23,617 nt of DNA from Pseudomonadota bacterium (lineage in GTDB: Bacteria; Pseudomonadota; Gammaproteobacteria; Steroidobacterales; Steroidobacteraceae). The notes under the pieces were generated by a model, which was not told where the DNA came from, ran no database searches, and was given only the letters and a program-made list of their open reading frames with translations. The DNA lies in NCBI GenBank assembly GCA_023391335.1, contig JAEWBG010000106.1:1-23617 (forward strand), in the 5' to 3' direction. Below are positions 15,634-23,003 of this stretch, piece by piece. The position numbers and the translations under genes were made by a program. Positions within the stretch are counted from its first letter, which is position 1. Each line of letters opens with the position of its first letter.

Positions 15634-15782
15634 GAGGCACCTTGGGTGCTACTACCTGCTCGAGCAGGCGATCGCTTAGGGACAACGTAGGACGATGCGC
15701 TTCGTTGGGAATCGTCCGGGAGCGGCGACGCTCCTCGTTGTTGCTGCACCCGACGTTGGAGCAGCGAAGAAAACTCTCCGCG
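15634..15782 (-). promoter_or_regulatory. Structured narK-nirB intergenic region
   Basis: This 149-bp gap holds several perfect inverted repeats. GCACC-TTG-GGTGC (15637-15649) includes the nirB ribosome-binding site; CCTGCTCGAGCAGG is a 14-bp palindrome (15655-15668); GGACGAT/ATCGTCC flank 14 bases (15690-15717); and GGAGCG-GCGA-CGCTCC is a tight stem (15719-15734). No T-run follows the stems, so a simple terminator is unlikely. An operator, RNA processing site or translational control of nirB is possible. Confidence 0.45.
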
Positions 15783-17141
15783 TTACGGCGCTGCGGCGTC
15801 CGCAACGGCGAGCGAACCTGCTGCGGCCGCTCGCGCATTCAACGCCTCTTCGTAGAGGCGGCGCTCTTCACGCTTCTGTTCGCCGGTGAATCGCACCGCT
15901 AGCGCACACACCGCGGTTGCAACCACACATCCGCCGAGGATGAACAAGGCTTGCTGAGCCGAGCTCGATGCTTTGACTAGAAAGCCTGCCGCTACCGCGC
16001 CGACATTTCCGCCTGCACCGATGATTCCGGCCACTCCACCGAGCGCCTTGCGATTCACGAAGGGCACCAAGCTGTACGTGGCACCGCATGCCATGTGCGT
16101 GAACAATCCGAAAATCAGCATCGCGATCAGCGCGTAAATCGGATGCGCCATCTGGGAGAACGCTGCGAGACCTATGCCTTCGGCGGCAATCAGCACGCTC
16201 AGCAGTTTCACGCGGCCATCGAGACCTCGCGTGTGAGCGAATCGATCGGACATCACTCCGCCCAGTGCGCGAGCGAACAGTGCCAGCAGTCCGAATGCGC
16301 CGACATATAGTCCCGCTGTCGTGACATTGAGGCCGAAGCGATCGACGAAGTAGACGGCTGCGAGATTGTGAATCGTGAGTTCAACGCCGAAGCATGCTGC
16401 GTATGTGACGAACAGTATCCACACCCGATAGTCGCGCGCTGCCGCCATGAAGGTGCCCCATCCTTTCGCGCGCCGACTCTGCTCAGCAGCAACGCGTTCT
16501 TTCGTATCAGCGAGATTGCCGAGAGGCGTGTCCTTGGCAAAGCGGTAGTAGACGAATGCCATGATCAACATCAGTGCACCGGGAACGATGAGTGCGAGTC
16601 GCCATCCCAGCGAGCGTTCGATGCCGAACGAAAGAAGCGCGGCGAGCAGCAACGGCATGGCTGCTTGAGTGGCTCCGCCGCCTGCATTGCCCCAGCCCGC
16701 GCCAGTCGCATTCGCGGCACCGACGACGTTCGGCGCAAACATCGTCGACGTATGAAATTGCGTGATGACGAACGACGCACCGATCGCACCGATGCACAAA
16801 CGCCAGAAGAGGAACGCCTCGTAGCTCTTTGCGAAGCTGATCGCGATGACGGGAATCGAACCGAGCGCGAGCAGCCACGTGTAGGTACGTCGCGCACCGA
16901 AGCGATCGCACAGCGGACCGATCAACAACCGCGCGAAGATCGTCACGCACACTGCAGCGATGTTGATGTTCGCAATTTGATCTTTCGTGAGTCCGAGATC
17001 TTCGCGGATCACCGGCATCAACGGCGCGACTGCGAACCATGCAAAGAAGCACACGAAGAATGCCATCCACGACAAGTGGAAAGCACGCATCGGAATCGTG
17101 TTGAACTTAAGCAGCTCTAATCGTGTTGCTCGAACTTCCAT
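15783..17141 (-). CDS. narK: Nitrate/nitrite transporter, MFS NarK/NasA family
   Basis: This 452-residue major facilitator protein should have 12 membrane helices. It carries both nitrate signature motifs of the NNP family: GWGNAGGGATQ (about residues 148-158) in helix 5, and IIGAGGNVGAVAAGFL in helix 11. DRFGARRTYTW after helix 2 is the MFS loop motif. It would import nitrate, and possibly export nitrite, for the enzymes encoded downstream. It is the promoter-proximal gene of the minus-strand cluster and is separated from nirB by a structured gap of 149 bp. The ATG is supported by GGAG about 6 bases upstream. The Ala-rich C-terminal tail is a little longer than usual. Confidence 0.93.
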   Translation of the reverse strand: MEVRATRLELLKFNTIPMRAFHLSWMAFFVCFFAWFAVAPLMPVIREDLGLTKDQIANINIAAVCVTIFARLLIGPLCDRFGARRTYTWLLALGSIPVIAISFAKSYEAFLFWRLCIGAIGASFVITQFHTSTMFAPNVVGAANATGAGWGNAGGGATQAAMPLLLAALLSFGIERSLGWRLALIVPGALMLIMAFVYYRFAKDTPLGNLADTKERVAAEQSRRAKGWGTFMAAARDYRVWILFVTYAACFGVELTIHNLAAVYFVDRFGLNVTTAGLYVGAFGLLALFARALGGVMSDRFAHTRGLDGRVKLLSVLIAAEGIGLAAFSQMAHPIYALIAMLIFGLFTHMACGATYSLVPFVNRKALGGVAGIIGAGGNVGAVAAGFLVKASSSAQQALFILGGCVVATAVCALAVRFTGEQKREERRLYEEALNARAAAAGSLAVADAAAP

Positions 17142-17227
17142 TGGCCACTCCGTCTTCGATAGAGACGGAAATGCAAGCGATGTGCCACGACTGAAACCCG
17201 CGAGTTACACGGACTTAGCGTGCTGTT

Positions 17228-17261
17228 TGCACGTTAGATGCGCACGCATGGTGCGCGTGCA
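17228..17261 (-). promoter_or_regulatory. Nested palindrome in the narK upstream/leader region
   Basis: GCGCAC (17240-17245) and GTGCGC (17251-17256) form a perfect inverted repeat around GCATG. TGCACG (17228-17233) and CGTGCA (17256-17261) extend it with a 6-base bulge. A separate palindrome, CGGTGCACCG, lies at 17286-17295. They sit about 90-155 bp before the narK start, so they could be operator sites or leader hairpins. The 5-base spacing between GCAC and GTGC does not match the 7-base spacing of an NtrC site. Confidence 0.4.
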
Positions 17262-17302
17262 CGGGGAAGGGGCGGCAAATCGGTGCGGTGCACCGGAAGA
17301 AG

Positions 17303-17571
17303 AATGAGGGCCCATCGCCTATGAATTAACGACGGCCCATCGCCGGCCGCGGCTCACGGGCAGGATGGACTAACGTCAGGAAGGACGATGGCATCGTCAG
17401 GTGGGCCTTCGGCAGGACAGAGGCGACGAAGTCGTCCATCGTTCGTTGCGTCCCGACCTAGAAAGTGCACGACAGAGCACAGATGCTTTTGTCTGCCCTG
17501 CTGTAGGCCTTCCTGATCCGTCAGGATCCGTCCTGCCGCAGGCCTTCATGACGATGCAGTCGTCCGTCGTT
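17303..17571. repeat. REP-like hairpin cluster (hairpin + CGTCGTT family)
   Basis: Short stem-loops are repeated here: GACGATG-G-CATCGTC (17384-17398), GACGA-AG-TCGTC followed by CATCGTT (17425-17443), and GACGA-TGCAG-TCGTC followed by CGTCGTT (17550-17571). An inverted AACGACGG tag lies at 17329-17336. GGCCCATCGCC occurs twice (about 17307 and 17335). CTTCGGCAGGAC and CGTCCTGCCGCAGG words link it to 19728-19885 and 21884-21950. The region is non-coding and reaches the stop of the next gene. Confidence 0.6.
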
Positions 17572-18502
17572 ATTGCTTGGCTTCGCCAAGTGACCACCCC
17601 TTCTCCCACGGCGGCTCAGGCCCAAGTGTCGAGGCCAAAAAGTCGACGAATGCGCGCACCTTCGGAGTGAGATTGCGACGCTCTGGATAGACGGCGTACA
17701 CGGCCAAGTCTTTCGGTTTGAATTGGCACAAGATCGGCTGCAACTGTCCGGAGCGAAGTTGATCGCCGAGATAGAACGTGGGCAACAGAACGACCCCTGC
17801 ACCGGCGAGTGCAGCGGCGCGATTCACCAATCCGTTGTTGGAATGAATGTTGCCGTTCACGGGCACGACATGCGTCTCGCCTTGATCGTCGATGAGGCGC
17901 CATTCTCTCGGCGCACTGGTGAGCGAATAGACGATGCAGTTGTGCTCGAGCAAATCTTCAGGACGTTCTGGTTCGCCACGCTTGGCGAGATATGCAGGCG
18001 ATGCGCATAACACTTGGCGACAAGGTGCGATCTTGCGGGCGATCAAATTGGAGTCCTGTAGCTGACCAATGCGGATCGCAAGATCGAACCCTTCTTCAAT
18101 CAGATCGACTTGCCGATCATCGAGGTTCAGCTCGACCGAGACGCCGGGATAACGCTCGAGAAACTGCTGCACGAGCGGACCCATATGCAGAATGCTGAAT
18201 GACATCGGTGCCGAGACTCGAAGCGTTCCGCGCGGCTCGGTTTGAAATCGCGCCACCTCCAGCTCCGCGTTCTCGATTTCTTCCAACGCGCGAACACTGC
18301 GTCGATACAACTCGGATCCCGCTTCAGTGAGACTCAAACGCCGCGTCGTGCGATTCAACAGTCTCGCGCCCAACTTCTCTTCAAGCCGCGTAACCGCCTT
18401 ACTTACCACCGGCTGCGACATCTCCAATGCCTCCGCCGCCGCCGTGAAGCTGGAGAGTTCGACGACTTTTACGAAGATGGCGATGTCGGTGAGGTGTTGC
18501 AT
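17570..18502 (-). CDS. LysR-type transcriptional regulator (DmlR/AaeR-like subgroup)
   Basis: The 310-residue regulator has an N-terminal winged helix-turn-helix (about residues 5-62; SFTAAAEALEMSQPVVSKAV, then LEEKLGARLLNRTTRR), followed by a two-lobed effector domain starting at RGTLRVSAPMSF. NRTTRRLSLTEAG and the GTLRVSAP block are typical of the large DmlR/AaeR-like subgroup, whose targets are diverse. It is divergent from the rhodanese and DoxX genes, 283 bp away, and is oriented with narK but separated by repeats, so either could be a target. There is no clear ribosome-binding site at the ATG, which abuts a long inverted repeat. Confidence 0.88.
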   Translation of the reverse strand: MQHLTDIAIFVKVVELSSFTAAAEALEMSQPVVSKAVTRLEEKLGARLLNRTTRRLSLTEAGSELYRRSVRALEEIENAELEVARFQTEPRGTLRVSAPMSFSILHMGPLVQQFLERYPGVSVELNLDDRQVDLIEEGFDLAIRIGQLQDSNLIARKIAPCRQVLCASPAYLAKRGEPERPEDLLEHNCIVYSLTSAPREWRLIDDQGETHVVPVNGNIHSNNGLVNRAAALAGAGVVLLPTFYLGDQLRSGQLQPILCQFKPKDLAVYAVYPERRNLTPKVRAFVDFLASTLGPEPPWEKGWSLGEAKQ

Positions 18503-18678
18503 GCGGCAGCGGTGAGAGGGTGAGGGAGTGAGGACGTGAATGGGGTAGCGAGGATTTTGCGTCTAGCTCACGTCCGATAGCCAGCTCCCAAAGGCGTGCT
18601 AGTGGCTGAATCTAGCAAAAGCTACGCCTCACACCTTTTCACGCTTTCACCTTCTCACTTCCTCACCCCCTCACTGCC
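18503..18678. repeat. Long inverted repeat of TCAC-rich arms between lysR and rhodanese genes
   Basis: The left arm (18503-18540, GTGAG/GGGTGAGG words) is an imperfect reverse complement of the right arm (about 18637-18678, TTCACCTTCTCAC...CTCACTGCCGC), with a spacer of about 100 bases. The word style (TCACTTC/CTCAC runs) resembles the modules near the cupin gene. The left arm starts directly at the LysR start codon. No gene lies in 18503-18785. Confidence 0.6.
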
Positions 18679-18785
18679 GCGCACGGAATAAATCCCATGC
18701 CCCTACCCCCAATGATCCCGCGGGACAGTGTCAGTAACGTGTGCCCCACTGCAGGACGGTCCTGCGACCCTTTAGGAGTCACACC

Positions 18786-19151
18786 ATGCTGAATTACGAC
18801 ACGCAACAAGCACGCGACTTTTTTGCGCAGAAATTGGCTTTCGTTACCGGGCCTTACGAATTGGATGGGCAGATCAAACGCAAGGAGCCGATCACGATCG
18901 TCGATGTGCGGCTGCCCAGCGATTTCCAGGCCGGACATATCCCCGGCGCGATCAATCTTCCGCAGGGCAAATGGCACACCCTGCAAGGCGTCACGAAAGA
19001 CAAAACGGCAGTGATCTATTGCTACAGCCAAACGTGCAAGTTGGCCGCTGCTGCAGCGGTTGAATTTGCCTCTGCCGGCATTCGCGTCGTCGAGATGGAA
19101 GGCGGATTTGAGGCGTGGGAGAAAAACGGATTGCCGATCGAAAGGACCTGA
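18786..19151 (+). CDS. Single-domain rhodanese-like protein
   Basis: The 121-residue cytoplasmic rhodanese domain has no signal peptide. ITIVDVRLPSDFQAGHIPGAINLP (about 36-59) is the classic first half. The active-site loop starts at Cys79 and reads CYSQTCKLA, where common rhodaneses have CRSGxR; a second cysteine (Cys84) takes the place of the usual Arg. That could allow persulfide-to-disulfide chemistry, though this is inference. MEGGFEAWEKNGLPI is the normal C-terminal end. A TAGGAG ribosome-binding site lies about 7 bases before the ATG. A DoxX gene follows 147 bp downstream on the same strand. Confidence 0.9.
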   Translation: MLNYDTQQARDFFAQKLAFVTGPYELDGQIKRKEPITIVDVRLPSDFQAGHIPGAINLPQGKWHTLQGVTKDKTAVIYCYSQTCKLAAAAAVEFASAGIRVVEMEGGFEAWEKNGLPIERT

Positions 19152-19270
19152 GAGCAAGCCCTGCGGGCAGGCAAGCCTATCGGCAAGGTAGCTGCAGGCG
19201 CAGCAGGCAAGCGCTAGCGCGCAGGCCAGATTCCTTTCTGGTGCGCCGAAGGCTTCCTTGCTAATGGCTA
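19152..19270. repeat. Dispersed intergenic repeat, inverted relative to 7386-7490
   Basis: GCAAGCC, GCAGGCAAGC and GCGCCGAAGGCTTCC words fill the gap between the rhodanese and DoxX genes. Its reverse complement shares the start GGTAGCC-N2-T-N-GCAAG-N2-AGCCTTCGGC with 7388 onward. It also contains a GCGCTAGCGC palindrome at about 19212. Confidence 0.5.
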
Positions 19271-19298
19271 CCGGCACTCAATCTTATTGGAGAACATC

Positions 19299-19727
19299 AT
19301 GTCGCTCACAAATCTCGATTCAGCACGCGCAGGCACCACGCTGCTGCGCGTTTCGCTCGGTCTAATGTTCATCGCGCACAGCGTGATTCTGAAGTACCTC
19401 ACGTTCACGCTTGCGGGCACGGCACAGTACTTCGAGTCGATTCATCTGCCTGGATTCTTGGCGTATGTAGTGTTCGCCGCTGAAGCGATCGGCGGTGCGC
19501 TACTTGTCGCGGGCGTTCAGACTCGCATCGTGGCGTTGGGCCTAATTCCGGTGCTGCTCGGCGCACTCTGGGTCCACAGCGGCAATGGCTGGGTCTTCAG
19601 CAATGCTGGCGGCGGCTGGGAATATCCGCTGTTTTTGATCGTGCTGAATACGGTGGTTGCGTTGCAGGCGCCGGCTCGCGAGCGCGCGAGCCTCACTCAG
19701 ATTCAAGCAGCTACACAGTCGACCTGA
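19299..19727 (+). CDS. DoxX family inner-membrane protein
   Basis: The 142-residue protein has four predicted membrane helices. LLRVSLGLMFIAHSVILKY (about 15-33) is the DoxX first-helix signature, and AYVVFAAEAIGGALLVAGVQTRIVALGLI forms the second and third. The ATG at 19299 has a TGGAG ribosome-binding site; the in-frame TTG at 19287 is unlikely. DoxX-like proteins are found with thiosulfate:quinone oxidoreductases, with sulfurtransferases and in oxidative-stress membrane complexes, and many are uncharacterised. The rhodanese upstream on the same strand makes a sulfur or thiol-stress role plausible but not shown. Confidence 0.88.
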   Translation: MSLTNLDSARAGTTLLRVSLGLMFIAHSVILKYLTFTLAGTAQYFESIHLPGFLAYVVFAAEAIGGALLVAGVQTRIVALGLIPVLLGALWVHSGNGWVFSNAGGGWEYPLFLIVLNTVVALQAPARERASLTQIQAATQST

Positions 19728-19885
19728 GTGGATGGCCTTCGGCAGGAAGGACTGCGTCAGGACAGACAGAATATGCGGGTGTATCTGCTTGACCATCTCC
19801 TGTCCTGCCGCAAGGCCCTCCTGCCGCGAATAACGCGGCCATCCTGACGGCAGTCCTCCCTGATGGCGTAGCCATCCGTCGTTGA
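19728..19885. repeat. REP-like hairpin cluster (hairpin + CGTCGTT family)
   Basis: The gap between the DoxX and vWA genes is filled with CTTCGGCAGGAAGGAC, GTCCTGCCGCAAGGCC and CTGACGGCAGTCC words. It ends with the stem GATGGC-GTA-GCCATC (19862-19876) followed by CGTCGTT, as in 17550-17571. It may also act as the transcription end between the convergent genes, but no T-run is seen. Confidence 0.6.
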
Positions 19886-19897
19886 TGCATTCGCCTA

Positions 19898-21796
19898 TTA
19901 CAACTCCACACTCGCGGTTTCCTTCGGCTTCACATCCACGGCTTTTTTGAGGTCATCGCGTCCCTTGATGCGAACCGTATAACTGCCTGAGGGCGCAGCG
20001 ACTGCTTCACCGCCGACGATGCCGCTTGCAATGACTTGCCCCTGCGCGTTTAGAACTTCGAACCCGGGTCGCAGCGCCGCATTGAGGGATTTCTCGAGTC
20101 CTGCTGCATCCTTGGCATCGAAGAAGGCACCGCCGCCAAGATCCGACCAACGTCGAAAGGTTGCGGCGAGCTGTTGATCCTCGAGTGCAAAGCCAACGAT
20201 GCTCACGCGTGTGCCGATACCCGCCTTGCGAAGTTTCTCGATTTCACCTGCCGGGTCGCCGCCGCAGGTCTCCTCCCCATCCGTGATCAGCACGATGAGC
20301 TTCTCGCCTTTCACCGCTTTGAGATCGTCAGTGGCCTTGGCCAACGAAGCGCCAATCGGAGTTTTCGCACCATTCTTCGCGCCTAGTGCGGCGATCCGTT
20401 GGCCCACGCTTGCAGGATTCAACGGACTCACTGGCACATCCAGATCGGTTTGACAGGAATCCACTTCGCGGCCGAAGACGCGCATAGCGAAATGCGTGCC
20501 GGGTGGAATCGTGGATGACGTGAGCTTGGTGAGCGTCTGCTTGGCAATATCGATGCGTCGCGTTGGTCCCAACTTCTGCAGCATGCTGCCGGAGGCATCG
20601 AGGATGATTTCGATCGCACCATTGGCGGACTTCATACCCGGAGCAGAGGTGACGGAAATGAGTCCGGGCTCCTGCTTGCTCGGAGTGACTTTGAGTGAAG
20701 CGCGCGCGATCGTGTAGTAGTTCTGCGCTGTCGAGTAGCGCAGCTCATAGTCTCCCGGCTGCAGTGGCGCGAGCAGCGTCACCGGATTGGTTTGCGGCGT
20801 CGTGAACGAGTAGAGCGAACTGTATTCGCCCTCGCGCGCGTTTTTCGGCACGACGGTGATGAAGTTGCGTGGATTGTCGGGTCCCTTCCAAGACACTTTG
20901 AACGACTCACCTGCTACCACCTGTGCAGGGCCCGAGATCGATCCAGTGATTGCACCTACCATCAGCTTCGCGCGCGCCAATGTGAGATTGTCGTGAGCCG
21001 AGAGATAGCGCACTTCGTAGTCGCCAGGGGCATCAGGCGCAATCAAGGCCACCGGATTGCCCTTCGCAACATATTCGTAACGGTCGTAGGTTTGTTCCGG
21101 CGCGCCAGACTTCACGATCGTGAGGTAATCGCGTGGGTTGCCTGGCCCTTGCCACGTCACGGGAACGCTTGCGCCCGCAGCAACTTGCGCGGGCACAGTT
21201 AAAGAGGCGGACGTCGCGCCCACCGTCACCTTCTGCGTTGCTATGACAACGTCACCTTCACCCAGGATGTAGCGAACTTCGTAGTCGCCAGCTTTATCGG
21301 GTGCAGTGACCTTCACCGGGCTGCCATCGCGCGTGTACTTGTAGTCGAGATACTTCCGGGTGGCATCGCCGATCGCGATGTAGTCGCGTGGGTTGTTGGG
21401 CCCAGTCCATGCAACGTCGAACTCCGCTCCGGCTTTGACTGTGGTCGCCGCCTTGACCGTCGCCGAAGCGCCTTCGACTTTGATGTCCTGCTTGGCCAGC
21501 GTCGGATAAGGACTCGCAGCTCCGAGCACGCGTAGTTCATAGTCGCCTGGCGTGCCGGGCATCTGTAATTGAAGCGTGCCGCCAGTGACATAGACGTAGG
21601 CGTCATACGAACCTTCACGGCTGCCTTTTTTCACGATCGTGACGAAGTCGTGCTTGTCGCCCGACCCTGTCGCCTCAAACGAAAGAATCGAACCGACTTT
21701 CGCGCTCGCCGGCGCTTTGAGTGCGGGCGCGGCAAACGCCACGCTGCTTAAGAACGTCAGCAACAAAACCAATGCACGCATGCTTGTTTTCACCAT
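19898..21796 (-). CDS. Exported protein with four internal repeats and a von Willebrand A domain
   Basis: About 632 residues from the ATG at 21796, chosen because a signal peptide (MRALVLLLTFLSSVAFA) then follows; the ATG at 21781 is equally good, and the longer frame to 21883 runs into repeat DNA. Residues of about 26-380 hold four repeats of about 88 residues, each with a GDYE-V/L-R motif; three also have NPR-D/N-Y/F-I/L. These look like beta-sandwich modules. A vWA domain (about 395-570) has the metal-site motif D400-A-S402-G-S404 and LITDGEETCGG. The C-terminal 60 residues resemble a PEGA-like surface domain. It is probably periplasmic or surface-exposed and binds a ligand through the metal site. 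The partner is unknown. Confidence 0.8.
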   Translation of the reverse strand: MVKTSMRALVLLLTFLSSVAFAAPALKAPASAKVGSILSFEATGSGDKHDFVTIVKKGSREGSYDAYVYVTGGTLQLQMPGTPGDYELRVLGAASPYPTLAKQDIKVEGASATVKAATTVKAGAEFDVAWTGPNNPRDYIAIGDATRKYLDYKYTRDGSPVKVTAPDKAGDYEVRYILGEGDVVIATQKVTVGATSASLTVPAQVAAGASVPVTWQGPGNPRDYLTIVKSGAPEQTYDRYEYVAKGNPVALIAPDAPGDYEVRYLSAHDNLTLARAKLMVGAITGSISGPAQVVAGESFKVSWKGPDNPRNFITVVPKNAREGEYSSLYSFTTPQTNPVTLLAPLQPGDYELRYSTAQNYYTIARASLKVTPSKQEPGLISVTSAPGMKSANGAIEIILDASGSMLQKLGPTRRIDIAKQTLTKLTSSTIPPGTHFAMRVFGREVDSCQTDLDVPVSPLNPASVGQRIAALGAKNGAKTPIGASLAKATDDLKAVKGEKLIVLITDGEETCGGDPAGEIEKLRKAGIGTRVSIVGFALEDQQLAATFRRWSDLGGGAFFDAKDAAGLEKSLNAALRPGFEVLNAQGQVIASGIVGGEAVAAPSGSYTVRIKGRDDLKKAVDVKPKETASVEL

Positions 21797-21883
21797 GGTA
21801 ATCGGCGCAGTAAATCGAATCGGCGTCGTGGAAGTGTTCTCGGAATTTGCTTCGTCTCTACCAGGAGGCGAAGCGCAACGCAT

Positions 21884-21950
21884 CTGCTCTCTCCTGCCGC
21901 CAGGCCTTCCTGCCGCGATATGCGAGCGGCCTTGACGTCAGTCCATCCCG
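21884..21950. repeat. Short member of the CTGCCG/CTTCCTGCCGCGA repeat family
   Basis: CTCCTGCCGCCAGGCCTTCC, then CTGCCGCGATATGCGAGCGGCC and TTGACGTCAGTCC, resemble 19806-19860 (CTCCTGCCGCGAATAACGCGGCC, then CTGACGGCAGTCC). The element lies between the vWA gene and the following LysR stop. Confidence 0.5.
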
Positions 21951-21966
21951 ATTGCGAAGAAATCCA

Positions 21967-22893
21967 TCACTTCGCTTCCGGCTCCAACTTCTCCCCCTCC
22001 GGCGGCTCAAACTGGCTGCACACTTCGTGTAGCCAATCCCGAAAGCGCAGAACTTTTGGCAGATCGAAATTAGTGGACGGCGCGACAAAGTAGTACGCGT
22101 TGTGTTGCCGAACACTTTGATTCGTCGGCCGCACCAATCGTCCTGCAGCGAGATCGCCCGCCACCAGCGACCACCGGGCGAGCGCGAGTCCGTGACCTTG
22201 TTCCGCGGCAGCAAGCAATGAGGCTGAATCGTCCATGACGGGACCACGCTCGACTCGAGTCGTATCGCCGCCCAAGCGGCGCAACCAATCTCCCCACGGT
22301 TCGCTCGCGCTGTGCAGCAGCGGATATTTATTGAGATCGGCCACTGTGTTGATGGGGCCCAACTTGGCGAACATGGCAGGACTCGTCACCGGAAACACCC
22401 AGTCATCGAGCATTCTTTCCGCCTTGACGTCGGTCCAATGACCGCCGCCATAGCGAACGGCAGCGTGAAAGTCCGTTTGCATGAAGTCGACTAGCTCTCG
22501 ACTTGCATTGAAGCGCAGATCGATGTCCGGATAACGACGATAGAAGTCGCTGAGCCGAGGCAGCAGCCACTTCTGCAGGAACGATCCCAGCAAACTAATG
22601 TTGAGCAGCCCGCTCGTCCGGTCATGTCGCAATTGCTCGACCGCACGCGTAAGTTCGGTTAACCCGCGCTGCACGCCGGGCAGCAATCGTGCACCTTGAG
22701 GAGTGAGACGAACCGATCGGCTGTGACGAATGAACAACGGCGTTTCGAGAAACTCCTCCAGCAGCTTGATGTGGGAGCTGACCGCGGCGGTCGTCACGCT
22801 TAGGGACTCGGCTGCATCCGTGAAGCTCAAGTGAGCAGCCACGGCCTCGAAGGCCCGCAGAGCGTTGAGCGGCAATTTGAATGACTGCGTCAT
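21967..22893 (-). CDS. LysR-type transcriptional regulator, GcvA-like
   Basis: The 308-residue regulator starts PLNALRAFEAVAAHLSFTDAAESLSVTTAAVSSHIKLLEE, the form of helix-turn-helix typical of the GcvA/AmpR-like branch. FHAAVRYGGGHW in the effector domain is a well-known block of that branch. It is divergent from the GNAT gene with 110 bp between starts, so that gene or an outside locus may be the target. The ATG at 22893 lacks a clear ribosome-binding site. The call as a LysR regulator is firm, the subgroup is likely, and the effector is unknown. Confidence 0.9.
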   Translation of the reverse strand: MTQSFKLPLNALRAFEAVAAHLSFTDAAESLSVTTAAVSSHIKLLEEFLETPLFIRHSRSVRLTPQGARLLPGVQRGLTELTRAVEQLRHDRTSGLLNISLLGSFLQKWLLPRLSDFYRRYPDIDLRFNASRELVDFMQTDFHAAVRYGGGHWTDVKAERMLDDWVFPVTSPAMFAKLGPINTVADLNKYPLLHSASEPWGDWLRRLGGDTTRVERGPVMDDSASLLAAAEQGHGLALARWSLVAGDLAAGRLVRPTNQSVRQHNAYYFVAPSTNFDLPKVLRFRDWLHEVCSQFEPPEGEKLEPEAK

Positions 22894-22896
22894 CGT

Positions 22897-22910
22897 TCAG
22901 TAATTATTGA
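22897..22910. promoter_or_regulatory. AT-rich near-palindrome in the lysR-GNAT gap
   Basis: TCAGTAATTATTGA (22897-22910) is palindromic except for one base pair and is AT-rich in a GC-rich setting. It lies directly upstream of the LysR start and could be an autoregulatory operator. It does not fit T-N11-A exactly. Confidence 0.3.
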
Positions 22911-23003
22911 GTTATGCCGCGCCAGGCTGAGGTTTGGGCGGAAACTATATCGATTCACTTAACGCTGCAAGAGTAAGATCGGCGCACCGTCGAGGACCCC
23001 ACT

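Noticed and set aside
15719..15734. Rho-independent terminator between narK and nirB
   Set aside because: A good stem exists, but no T-run follows on the minus strand, and both genes belong to the same pathway.
17240..17256. NtrC-type enhancer site before narK
   Set aside because: The half-sites GCAC and GTGC are separated by 5 bases instead of the 7 of classical NtrC sites, and no sigma-54 GG-N10-GC promoter was recognised nearby.
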